A DNA stretch of 64,000 nt from assembly GCA_028279405.1 (NCBI GenBank), contig JANQNU010000036.1, positions 248,001 through 312,000 on the forward strand, written 5' to 3'. The DNA comes from Phycisphaerae bacterium. Lineage in GTDB: Bacteria > Planctomycetota > Phycisphaerae > UBA1845 > Fen-1342. This document shows, one piece after another, positions 42,074-52,500 of the stretch. The position numbers and the translations under genes were made by a program. Each line of letters begins with the position of its first letter. Positions within the stretch are counted from its first letter, which is position 1. Under the pieces are notes generated by a model. The model was not told the origin of the DNA. It saw only the letters and a program-made list of their open reading frames with translations, and ran no database searches.

Positions 42074-45025
42074 ATGGTGCATCCATTGAAATGTCGGCTT
42101 GCCTTTGCCGTTGCCTGTGGCGCGCTACTGGCCGCGACGGCCGCCGCGGCACCCGGGATTCGGTACGTGGATGTCACGGCAGCACCCGGCGGCGACGGTC
42201 AGGCGTGGGGGAGCGCCTACGATGATTTGCATCGTGCGTTGCAGGAGGCCTCCGGAAACGCCGCCATCACACAAATCTGGGTCGCTGACGGCAGTTACCC
42301 GACCGGCGGCAGTCCATTCATGCTCACCGGTGCCGTACAGGTCTATGGTGGATTCGCCGGAGGCGAACAGTCGCTCGAGCAGCGCGATCCAGCGGCGAAC
42401 CACACCTTGCTCGACGGTGCAGGCGGCGGAAGCGCAGTGGTCGCGTTCGCAACGAACACAATGGCCCGACTCGATGGATTCACCGTTGCGAGTGCCGAGA
42501 CGACCCGCGGCCTCAGTTTGGCCGTCTCCGCGCCGACCGTCGCGAATTGTCGGGTCCTCGACAACCGTACCATCGCCAGCGGTGCAGGTGTTCGGATCGA
42601 AGGGGGATCGCCGACCTTTCGCGCGTGCGTCTTCGCCGGCAACGTTACCAACGATCGCGGCGGGGCCGTTTATCTCGTCAGCGGTGATTGCTCGTTCGTG
42701 AATTGCACCTTCGCGCGCAACGAGGCCTTCAATGGTGGCGGCTTCGCTTCAAACGCCGGTACCGCGACGTTCGTCCAGTGCGTCTGGCACGACAACCAGG
42801 CGCGATTCGGCGGCGGCGCGTACAGCTTCTCCGGAACGCTGGAACTGATGAGTTGCACGCTCACCGAGAACGACGCGGTTACGGCTGGCGGCGGTGTCTA
42901 TACGCTGATTGGCGCGGCGAGCCTTTCGAACTCGATCGTGTACGGAAATACGGCCAACAGCGAATCGCAGATTCGCGGAACCGCGACGGTGTCGTACTGC
43001 TGCGTGGAAGGGGGAGCGGCCGGAGCGGGCAACATCGATGATGCGCCGGTCTTCGTCGATCCCGCGAGTGACGACTTCCGGGTCCGACTGCCTTCGCGCT
43101 GCATCGACGCCGGCAGCAATCTGCTGGTTGCACTCGATGCCCACGATCTGGACGGCGATGGCGACCGGACCGAGCGCCTTCCGATCGATCGGGCCGACGC
43201 GCCGCGGTTCGTGGACACGGTCAATGCCCCTGATGAAGGTGTCGCCGATCCGCCCGACTATCCCTTCGTTGTCGACATGGGCGCCTACGAATACACCGAC
43301 GATTGCAACGGCAACGGCATACCCGATGCGGAAGATCTCGCGATGGGCAGCAGCCTCGACTGCAACGGTAACGGTCTTCCGGACGATTGCGAGCTGATCA
43401 ACAACGACTGCAACGCCAACGGCGTCCCCGACGAGTGCGACCTCGGCGGCGATCCGCTCGTTACCTATGCACTCGATGATGGTGGGGCCGAGGACAGCAT
43501 CGGCCTGAACAATGCCGGCGATACCGCGTGGCTGACGAACTTCGTCGTGCAGCCGGACGGCGAGTCGATCGGCGCCCTTCGAATCGCATTCGGCTCCGTG
43601 GCGGAGGGAACACCCGTGACGGCCTACGTCTGGTCCGACCCGAACGGAGACGGCCAGCCCGATGACGCGCAAGTCATCACGTCGGCCGTGTCGAGCGTCC
43701 AGAACCCTGACTCGAGCACGTTCACCTTCATCGAAATCCCGGACACGCACCTCGGTCCGGTGGGCACGAGCTTCTTCGCTGGTGCGCTCGTCACGCACAA
43801 GGCGGGCGAACTTCCCGCCGCAGTGGATCTCGACCAGCACCAGGGGGCGGGATGGGTCGCGGCCAGCAGCGGCGGCGTCGATCCGAATGACCTCAGCGCG
43901 GCCGGCGTCTATGGATTGGTCAACGGCAACTGGCTTGTGCGAGCCGTGTCGGCCGGGGCGACGCCTTCCAACGACTGCAACGCGAACTCGATTCCCGACG
44001 ACTGCGAGATCGCCCAGGGCAGCCCCGATTGTCAGCCAAACGGCGTACCGGACGAATGTGAGCTCGCAGGCAACGATTGCAATAACAACCTCGTCCCCGA
44101 CGAATGCGACATCGCGTTGGGCACAAGCCGCGATTGCCAACTGGATGGCGTGCCGGATGATTGCCAGCTACTCGATGGTAGCGAATTCACGTACGTGCTG
44201 GACGACGGGAGCGCCGAAACCAACATCGGCTTCGCGCCGGATGTCTATGCGGCCTGGTTCAACGGATTCACCGTCACAGAGGGGCACGAGCAGGTCGGCG
44301 CGATCGCGATTGCGTACGGCGCCATCGCCGCCGGGTCGCCCGCGAAGCTGTATGTGTGGAGCGATCCTGACAACGACGGCAACCCAGCGGACGCCGAGGT
44401 GTTGGCAGAAGTGGAGACGATTGTCGCCAACCCCGACACCTCGATCCTGAACGTGAGTACGTTTGAGCCTGTACGGATCGGGCCGGCGGGAACGCGGTTC
44501 TTCGTCGGCGCGATCATGCGCGTGCCGATCAACAACACCGCCGGGGCCCTGGACAACTCTCTGTCGGCGCAGCAGAGTTGGATCGTTGTCAACAATGCGG
44601 TGCCGCCGGACGAGGACTTCCCGATCGATCCGAACGATCTCCTGCGTCCCTATCCGGGCCAACTCGCCGGCTTGATCGACAACTTCAACTTCCCCGGGAA
44701 TTGGCTGATCCGCGCGCTGGAGCCGCCGGCGAACGATTGCAACGCCAACGCGGTCCCCGACGAGTGCGACATTGCCAGCGGGCACTCGTTCGACATCGAT
44801 GGCAACGGCGTTCCGGATGAATGCGAGCGCTTGATTGGCGATTGCAACTGCAACGGCACGGTGAGTGTTGGAGACATCAATGCGTTCGTGTTGGCGCTCA
44901 CCGATCCTGCGGGTTACGTCGCGGCTTTTCCGGACTGCAACATCCTCAATGCCGACTGCACCGGTGACGGCAATGTGAGCGTCGGCGACATCAACTGCTT
45001 CGTGGAACTCGTTACCGGATCATAG
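42074..45025 (+). CDS. large secreted parallel beta-helix protein with dockerin-like repeats
   Basis: 983 residues. The ATG at 42074 follows GGAGGA and opens a signal peptide (LKCRLAFAVACGALLAATAAAA). Residues about 25-400 form a right-handed beta-helix of the choice-of-anchor/polymorphic type (IRYVDVTAAPGGDGQAWGSAYDDLHRALQ, NCTFARNEAFNGGGFASN). Next come strings of DCNGNGIPDAEDLA and DCNANGVPDECD repeats alternating with two larger beta domains (about 480-620 and 760-900), ending in NCNGTVSVGDINAFVLAL and CTGDGNVSVGDINCFVELV, a double EF-hand tail nearly identical to that of the propeller protein at 28577. Calcium binding and a surface or matrix role are inferred. Confidence 0.88.
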   Translation: MVHPLKCRLAFAVACGALLAATAAAAPGIRYVDVTAAPGGDGQAWGSAYDDLHRALQEASGNAAITQIWVADGSYPTGGSPFMLTGAVQVYGGFAGGEQSLEQRDPAANHTLLDGAGGGSAVVAFATNTMARLDGFTVASAETTRGLSLAVSAPTVANCRVLDNRTIASGAGVRIEGGSPTFRACVFAGNVTNDRGGAVYLVSGDCSFVNCTFARNEAFNGGGFASNAGTATFVQCVWHDNQARFGGGAYSFSGTLELMSCTLTENDAVTAGGGVYTLIGAASLSNSIVYGNTANSESQIRGTATVSYCCVEGGAAGAGNIDDAPVFVDPASDDFRVRLPSRCIDAGSNLLVALDAHDLDGDGDRTERLPIDRADAPRFVDTVNAPDEGVADPPDYPFVVDMGAYEYTDDCNGNGIPDAEDLAMGSSLDCNGNGLPDDCELINNDCNANGVPDECDLGGDPLVTYALDDGGAEDSIGLNNAGDTAWLTNFVVQPDGESIGALRIAFGSVAEGTPVTAYVWSDPNGDGQPDDAQVITSAVSSVQNPDSSTFTFIEIPDTHLGPVGTSFFAGALVTHKAGELPAAVDLDQHQGAGWVAASSGGVDPNDLSAAGVYGLVNGNWLVRAVSAGATPSNDCNANSIPDDCEIAQGSPDCQPNGVPDECELAGNDCNNNLVPDECDIALGTSRDCQLDGVPDDCQLLDGSEFTYVLDDGSAETNIGFAPDVYAAWFNGFTVTEGHEQVGAIAIAYGAIAAGSPAKLYVWSDPDNDGNPADAEVLAEVETIVANPDTSILNVSTFEPVRIGPAGTRFFVGAIMRVPINNTAGALDNSLSAQQSWIVVNNAVPPDEDFPIDPNDLLRPYPGQLAGLIDNFNFPGNWLIRALEPPANDCNANAVPDECDIASGHSFDIDGNGVPDECERLIGDCNCNGTVSVGDINAFVLALTDPAGYVAAFPDCNILNADCTGDGNVSVGDINCFVELVTGS

Positions 45026-45216
45026 CACTACGGACGAAGCGAGTACTCTCCTCCGCTCCGGGCAGGTACCCCGCCTCTCGAGACACCCTCGCGAGGCCGG
45101 CCCTGCCAGCGGGGCATCGAGCGAAGTGGTCGGTAATCCAGGCGACGATCGCCAGAACCGGGCAGCGACGCGCTCGCGCTGGTCATTCAGGAATCGATCA
45201 CCGAGTTCCTTCAGGG

Positions 45217-45222
45217 TACAAT
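45217..45222 (+). promoter_or_regulatory. -10 element before the tRNA-Arg fragment
   Basis: TACAAT lies 21 bases before the first base of the tRNA fragment; a weak TCGATC (45194-45199) is 17 bases upstream. The promoter of the broken tRNA appears to survive. Confidence 0.4.
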
Positions 45223-45242
45223 CCGAACGACCGAACACGGTT

Positions 45243-45281
45243 GCGCCCGTAGCTCAGTTGGATAGAGCAGCGGACTTCTAA
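45243..45281 (+). pseudogene. 5' half of tRNA-Arg(UCU), cut after the anticodon loop
   Basis: The acceptor strand GCGCCCG, TA, D arm GCTC-AGTTGGATA-GAGC, A, anticodon strand GCGGA and the loop CTTCTAA with anticodon TCT match a bacterial tRNA-Arg(UCU) base by base. The next bases should pair as TCCGC but read GTCTC, and no variable loop, T arm or acceptor CGGGCGC follows. The gene is truncated exactly at position 38. No 3' half was found elsewhere in the window. Confidence 0.85.
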
Positions 45282-45788
45282 GTCTCGCCGTGGACCTGCT
45301 CGCTTCGTCTCATCGCGGTTCTTTCGCCGACCAAGCCGCTGCAATGCGCCGAAGTCCGCAAGAAGCAATTCTTACGGTTGTCGCGACAACTGGTCGACTT
45401 CTCCGTTCGTGCGGTCGTGTCGTTGCCGAGCGTGACGTAGCCGTGCCGCATTTCGGGCACCGTCCGGTTGTATCCTGACTAAGAGAGTATCTGCACCGAC
45501 ACTCTCTAGCGGTGGCGCGAAGCGCAATCGGATCCGCCAGGTAGTTCCATCCCCGGCGACTGGCGCACCTTGAGTTAGTCAGCATTCCTAATCGAAGTTT
45601 AACGCACTTGGATATTAGAGCGAATCGTTATAAGTAATAGTTGCAACACCGTATACAAGGCACCCCAGTTTCTTTCGAATAAACACACTGCTGTCCGAGT
45701 CGCCAGGATCGCTAAGCAGTCGACAACACCAGCACACATGGCGAACTGTAGTGACAGGCGCCTGGATGCGATCGCCAACTCGCCCAAC
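45282..45788. other. junction region without intact gene, lower GC content
   Basis: No convincing gene. On the minus strand at about 45424-45510 the frame reads CRCRYSLSQDTTGRCPKCGTA, a recognisable zinc-ribbon C-terminus of the CxxCGYDL type; it is listed separately as a remnant. The rest is AT-richer than its surroundings, with short inverted repeats, and marks the left edge of a foreign-looking segment. Confidence 0.5.
45424..45510 (-). pseudogene. remnant of a zinc-ribbon membrane protein gene
   Basis: A short stretch on the minus strand encodes a C-terminal CxxC...CPKCG ribbon like that of the proteins at 25438 and 45789, but with no membrane helices or start upstream. It looks like the leftover 3' end of a gene destroyed at the junction with the tRNA fragment. 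Confidence 0.5.
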
Positions 45789-46469
45789 CTACAACGGCCT
45801 AGTCTTTCCTCTGGGAAGCAAGACGGCGCCGCATTCGGGGCAACGAGATGGATTTGACGCGATATCATATCCGCAACGCGGGCACTTGCCTTGAATTACG
45901 CGAATCCGGCGTTTGGCCATTGCAACTAGGCGCAAGACCAGAAGTGCAGCCAAAATAGCCAGACCGAGATTGCGGAAGCAGTTCATATGGACTGCGATGG
46001 ACTCGTTTCCAATCTGGTATACGGGTTGGTGCACGGACAGCGTTAGCAAGTCACTATAGACATCAATTCGGACTGGACTTTCTTCATCAAGGACTATGGC
46101 ATTCAGGTCCATGCCGACTGAGCGAGGCTCAGATGAAACAAGAACCTGAGCACTTCTCGGCCCAGGTTCGCCGTTGCCATCACAAGTCCTCTCGTCGGTC
46201 GAGAGCTCGGTCAAGTTCTCTGGTGTCTCAGGCTCGCTGACGAGGCAATATTCGTGCCGATGGGGATAGTGTGCCAAGGCCGCATAGCCATGATCCATAA
46301 TCAAGCTGTAGGGGCCGAACAGGTTGATGTGGAACAGGTCATATGCACTGGAGTACCGAGATGTTGCCTGCCAAAGCAATAAGATCAGTATCGATACTGC
46401 GAGCAGTGAAGCGCGGAGTGCCGAGATTGTACTCGATCTTTGACGCTGATCTGCGGGGATCGAAGGCAT
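45789..46469 (-). CDS. membrane protein with C-terminal zinc ribbon
   Basis: 226 residues. One N-terminal membrane helix (LRASLLAVSILILLLWQATS), a long polar extracytoplasmic domain, a second helix (FRNLGLAILAALLVLRLVAM) and a cytoplasmic zinc ribbon KCPRCGYDIASNPSRCPECGAVL. Same architecture as the gene at 25438, but the outer domain is unrelated and its base composition is clearly more AT-rich than the genome around. It lies 39 bases behind the RHS gene on the same strand, the place where immunity genes of polymorphic toxins sit. That role is only a suggestion. Confidence 0.72.
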   Translation of the reverse strand: MPSIPADQRQRSSTISALRASLLAVSILILLLWQATSRYSSAYDLFHINLFGPYSLIMDHGYAALAHYPHRHEYCLVSEPETPENLTELSTDERTCDGNGEPGPRSAQVLVSSEPRSVGMDLNAIVLDEESPVRIDVYSDLLTLSVHQPVYQIGNESIAVHMNCFRNLGLAILAALLVLRLVAMAKRRIRVIQGKCPRCGYDIASNPSRCPECGAVLLPRGKTRPL

Positions 46470-46508
46470 CAGAAGTTACTCCGCGCTAGTCGTAGGCAAG
46501 GCTAGTAC

Positions 46509-49500
46509 CTAGAGCCCGCAGGAGGCCATTGCTGCTTCGAACTCTGCGGCGAAGCTTCGTATAATCGCCAGTTCCTCTCGATCGAACGCAAGTCCTTCTT
46601 CGATCCATTGGCGCACTCTCTGCTGATGTATAGCGTTCGCTATCGCCACGTTGCCGGCGGCAATTTGCTCGGCCATATTCTCGGCCCCTTGCGTTCCGCA
46701 CGCAGTCTTTGTCACCGGGGGAAGACTGAATGGCACAAAGATCCTGCGAGCTGCTGCTTCATGTACCATTTCATGCTTCACCGTGTAGGCCGTCAGTGCA
46801 TTTGCAATACTTATCAAGGCCGGGCAGCGCGCAGCCCATGCTGGCGGTATTTGGACCGGACTAATAAAGATGTTAATAGATCCCGAATATGTGCAGCGGG
46901 TTTTCACTTCCACTTGCCATTTTGTTCCGCTCCCGTCCTCGCAACATCCGAGTTTTTTGTACTTAGTGGGGTGTTGGCAGCCAAAATTCAAGTCCATTAG
47001 AGAAGTAAGTCCAATTTGGGCATTGCCATTAGGATCATTTGCGATGTCTAAGAACTCTGGTAGGAGGAAACCCGGTATGAAATCAATGTTGGTACGGATA
47101 GGTTCTGGTGGGGCTGCCATGAGGCCAGCTGGATCGAGAGAGTTTAGCGGCGAATGAAGCCTGAGAGCGTAGCGGTTGTTGCCACCGATGGGACCGATCG
47201 GGTCCCGGGTCAAGTATCGACTTGCTCGTGTACCATACTCCCGCCATCGATTCTGATACGCATCTTTTTCTTTATCGAGTAGTAGCCCTTGATCCAGGAA
47301 TGGGCTCCCGTTGACGCCGACGAGTTCGACGGCTCCAGTGGTTCCGTTCCGGAAGGTTGGGGTACCGTAGGGCGTGTAGCTGATGCGCTGCTCGATCTTG
47401 CCGTCGGAGCTTCCGCCGATTCCGGGGCTCTGGTAGCCGGTCAGCGCGATCACGTTCCAGTTACGGTCCTGGTGATAGAAGTAGCGGCGATCGAGTTCGC
47501 TCTCAGCGGTTTCGCTACCGGCTTGCGTGTCCGGACTACAGTCATTGTTATCGCTGGGATCACTGTTGACGTCCATCAGGACCAGTTCATCGGTGTATCG
47601 CCACCCCCACAACCACTGGCGCAGCGCCCGGTCGCTACCATCGCGCGTCTCGATGATGTTCCAGCCGGGTTGCGAGGCTATACCGGCGTAGTAGAACTGC
47701 ATGGTTGTGTTTCCGCCGTCGCCGGCGAGGTATTCGGTGCCGCGGTTCTCGACGACCTTGCGCATCCGTCGGTTACGGCCATCGTACTCGTAGCTGGCGA
47801 TCCGCTGGCCCAAATCACTCTTGTCGCTGTCGGCCATGTAGACCTCGGCGAGTCGGTTCCAGCCGTCGTAGACGTACTGCCGCACGCCGTCGTTGGTCAG
47901 GTTGCCGTTGTTGTCGTAGGTGAACGAGACCTTCTGCCAGGTGCTGCTCATCGGGTCATTGAAGTCGTAATCGGCCCAGATGTGATCGCCGGCGTCAGCA
48001 ATATCGCCGTCGGCGTTCTGATCGTCGCCTGCCTTGAAGTCATCGAAGGTGATCGTGGTCGAGGTGGCAGACGTCGTCCGCCCGAGTCCGACGAAGCCGC
48101 CGGACCAGGTGTCGTCGATGGTGCCGGTGGACAGCGGCGTCTCGTCGCTGAACGAACCGTCCTGATCGGTGTCACAGGCAAAGCTCAATGTCTGGTTACC
48201 TCCCGACTCGGTCACCTTACATTGTAAACCATACACCTGACCGTCCGTCAAGCTGAACGTCGAGCTGAACGCCTTGCTGGTGAACTTGCCATCGCGCACT
48301 TCCCACAGCAGCAGCCGCTTGGAACTGCCGGTGTCGTTGATTACGGCGAAGTTGTAGTTGCTGGGATTCTGGTAATGCAGGACGATGCCGCCGTCGACGT
48401 CGTTCTCGACCTTCATATCGACCTCGACGATCCCGACACCCATACGGATGCCAGAGATCGCCAGTCGGCCAGCTTCGTCACTGTTGTAGAACTCCAGCGC
48501 GCCGGAGTTGACGCGCACATTCGCGCCCGTCGAGGTAAAGCGGCCGTCGACGGTGAACTGGCCACCCATATCGCGACAGACGAAGTTGTCGGCCTTGACT
48601 GCGGCCGAGCCCGCACCCGCCCAGACGCCGACCTGACCGGCCGCGGTCCCGAACGCCGCTGGCAACAACAAGGTCCCGGCCGCAACGATTCCGTTGATCG
48701 CGCCCGCACGGATGTCCAGCGCGATCGAGTACGTGCCGCCACTGCCGGAGACTGAGCCCCCGAGCGTGCGCAACGTCCACGTTCCCGCACTCACTTCATA
48801 CACGTAAAAGGTGGTGGCGGCCGGTCGGGCCAGGATCACCCAGAAGTTTTGGTGGTCCTGATAGCCGAAGACCAGGCCGGCGTTCTCCGTGCTGCCGACG
48901 GCGATGTCGGCACTGAGCCGCACATCCTGGAACCAGCCTTCATCGACCAGCAGTACACTGCCGTTGCCGCTGTCGGGCGCGCCGGTGACGGCTACGACCG
49001 TATCGTTCTGCAACTGACCGGACGAAGCAGACCAGGTGCCGTCGTTGTTGTTGGCGCCGTTGCCGGTGATATCCGCCACAGCCCAGTCGACCGTGTCATT
49101 ATCCGCAAAATCGTCATCCACGAACTTGCGGACCGACTCGGCGACGTAGGTGACGTCTACGATCTCATTGGTCGCGTTGTGCGTTCGCGTCTGTGACGCG
49201 CTGGCGCCGGAATTCTTGTAGTCGATCGCGGTGAAGTTGCCGAGGATGTCCATCGTGTAATCGATTTCTTGCGGGGTGGACCACTCGCTGATCACCGCGG
49301 TCTGTCCGCTGTTGAGCACGCCGACGTCGGCGTTGGTCAGTCGATTGAGCGTGTCGTAGGTGTAGATGGCGCTGTAGGGCCGCATGAACTGGACGGCCTG
49401 ATCGGCGAACTTCGGGCTGCCGTCTTCGTTGGCCTCGTAGTCGATGTCGTCGCGGGTGGTGGCCTCGTCGGCGCTGCTGACGAGCTGGCTGACAACGCGG

Positions 49501-52500
49501 CCGAAGATGTCCTTGCCGTTGTACTCGTCATCGGTACCGGTGTCGTAGTCGAGGAACGTGTCGTTACCGGCAGAGCCGCTGGTGTTGTCCGCTTTGCGAC
49601 CGACCAGTTCGGACAGGCCGGCAAAGGTGTAGGCGACGTAGGCATCGCCGCTGGCCGTACCGCGGATGGCTGCGACGCGACTAAAGGCATCGTCAGTACT
49701 GCTGGCGGCGCCGTAGTACATGTAGACCTTGCGGTCGTTGGGATACTCGACGTAGTCGAGTCGGCTGTGGTTGTCGGTACCGTTCTCGGTCCAGGCGTAT
49801 TCGACCGCGAGCGTGCTGCCGTCGACGAGACCGTCGTATTCCTGCTCGTCCTTGATCAGCTGGCCGTAGCCGTTGTAGGTGAACTCGACCTCGTTGCCGA
49901 CGGTGCCGCTGTCCTTGGTAGAGCTGTCGCGACTGGCAATGCCGGAGATGCGGCCGTGACTGTCGTAGGTCCAGACGAGTTGGAGGATGGCGTTGTCGAC
50001 GCCGCTGCCAATGGCGGTTACACGCTCGTGCGTCTTTCGGCGGAGCGTGTCGTAGTCATAGGTGATCACGCTACTGTTCTGATCCGTCCGAGTCGCGACG
50101 GTGCCGTCGACGTTGTAGGTGAACGTTACGGTGTCCGCCGACGCAGTCGACGGCTGGCCGTCACTTCCCGGATAGTGGATCTTGGTGAGCCAGACGCTGC
50201 TGACGTTGTCTTCGTACTTGTACTCCGTGACCTGATTATCGAGCCCCGAGTGGCCGGCGTCATACTCGCCGACCGCTTCGGCGGTAATCTTGGTGAGCTT
50301 GCCGTTGCCGTCGTACGCGTAGAGCGTGACGCGCTGCTTGCCCGACATGGCCGCATCTTCGGTCATCTTCGTTCGTCGCCCCAGATCGTCATACTCGTAT
50401 GTGGTCTCCATGCCGTCGGGCGCGACCATCTTCTGTAACCGACCAGCTGTGTCGAAGGTGCTGGTACTGACGTGCACGGTTGGCGACGCGGTCTCGGGCG
50501 ATGAAGCGTTGTAAGGGCTGGGATCCGTTCGACTACCGTTCATTGGACCGTCGACGCCACCATCGGCGTAGGTGCCGAAGCTAGTGTTCTGCTTGTTGCG
50601 GTCAGCGTCGTCGTAGTAGGCGCGGGTCTTGCTCGCCATGCCTTTGGCACCAGGAACTGCCGGATCGATCGTGCCGCTCGCACCGGCCTCGAGCACCCAG
50701 TGGTTGGTCTCGATCACGCGACCGCCGGAGTCGTAGGTCAGCTGGCTCATCTCGATTACCGGGTTGTCGCTGGTGTAGTCGAACGCGCCCGAGCTATAGA
50801 TCGTCGAGCCGACGCTCCGCGCGATCTGCGTCTCGGTGACTTCCCCGGCGCCATTGTACTCAGTGATCTGCGCGCCACCGCCGGGCGAGACTATTGCCAC
50901 CCGCCGATTTGCGCGATCGTAGTAGGTATCGGTCGTCAGGCTCGAGTCGAGCGTGCCGTTGGTCAACACTTCATGTCGCTCAGTCTGATAGACGCGGCCC
51001 TGCTTGTCGTAGGACATTTCGTTCAGGCGAAGGCGGTTCGTACTCGTGGTCGTCGGGTCGGCCGCCGAGGCCGGTGCGGTGCTGTACGTCGCGCTGGCGA
51101 CCATGCGGCTGAGGTTGTCGTACTTGTTGAGCGTGTAGGGCGCGTTCGGCGGCGTGGCCAGCAAGAGGCGCCGACGGAAGTCGTAGGTGAAGGAGGTGCT
51201 GTTCGAGTTGCTGCTGTCGTAGTAGCTCTTGACTTGCGTCACCAGCCCCAGTCGACCGCGCGAGTCGCCGGTCCCCGGGGTGGCCTGATCGTAGAGCCAC
51301 TCGGTGATCGTCACGTAGCCGGTCGGCGAGCCCATGCTCTCCTGGGTGGTGCGCTCCAGCTTGGTTCGACGACCGATCGCGTCCGTCGTGGTGCGCGTAT
51401 AGCCACCTTCATGGTCCTTGACCTGTACGGTCTTGACCTTCTTAACGTTGTCGGCAGCATAGCTATACGTCATCTCGTAGTAGTTCGTGCCGGAGCTGCC
51501 ATCGCCGCTGGTCGGGATCGTGTGGTAGCGCTGCACGCTGGACTGTTGCAGATTGCCGTCGTAGGTGGTCTTGGTCCAGGCAACCCAGTTGGTCTGGCCG
51601 CTGAGGTCGGTCGCGCCGTTGGGCGGATCGTTGACCGTCATGCTGGTCGCAATGCTGATCGTCTGCTCAGTCCGACCGTCCTCGTCGGTAAGCACCCGGC
51701 GAATCGGCGCCGCGGTCTTGTCGGTGGTTGAGTCGAAGTTGGGATAAGTGATCGTCTCGCTGTCGTTGTAGGCGAAGTAGGTCTTGTCGCCGTCGGGACT
51801 CTCCTGCCATCGCAGGCGGCCGACGCGATCGAACGAGCGCTTCGTCTCGCGCTTGACGCCGCTGGACGTCTGGAAGTCGTAGGCCGGCGTGGCCATCGTG
51901 TCCTTCGGCGCGGCACCGGTCCAGGTAGCCCAAAGGTTGACCATGTTCTCCTGCTCGGGAGTGACAATCCTAATAGGTGAGATCGAGCCTTGGGTCGTGC
52001 CGGTGTTCACGTCGCTGACCGTGTAGGCCAGATTGCCGGTCAGGTTGTTATAGCTCTGGTAATCGACGTTGCCTTCGGCGTCCTTCGTCCAGCGCGGCCG
52101 GCCGACATCGTCGATGTAGGTGAACTCTTCGACCGCGACGTTCGGACCGTTCTCGCTGGTGGGGATGGTCGGTCGGATGACCTTCACGACCAGCGGCCGA
52201 TCGCTGTCCTCGGTCGAGTTGGTGTCGCCGTCGTCGTCACCGGAATCCACGTAGAAGACATATTGATAGTCGGTCTGGATGCGGCTGGAATCGGCCGAGT
52301 TGGTCGTCTCGGTCGGATAGACGTAGGACGCATCGAGGTGGTATAGCGTGCGATAGCCGAAGCTGGAATCGGTGTACTCCCAGAGCCCGAGGTACTTGGC
52401 GCTGCCGTCGCTCTCCGAGTACTTGCGGACTCGCTTGCTGGCGATCCGCTTGGCGTTGGCGTCGTAGGTGTAGACGAAGACCAGTCCGTCGTTGTCCGTT

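Noticed and set aside
42749-44140. A 463-residue minus-strand frame
   Set aside because: Antisense to the beta-helix gene; no recognisable domain.
45243-45570. A group I intron inside tRNA-Arg
   Set aside because: The break is at the anticodon loop as in tRNA introns, but neither the conserved intron core nor a downstream 3' exon with T arm is present.
47289-52346. Several plus-strand frames within the RHS gene
   Set aside because: Shadows caused by codon bias of the YD repeats; Val/Gly-rich without motifs.
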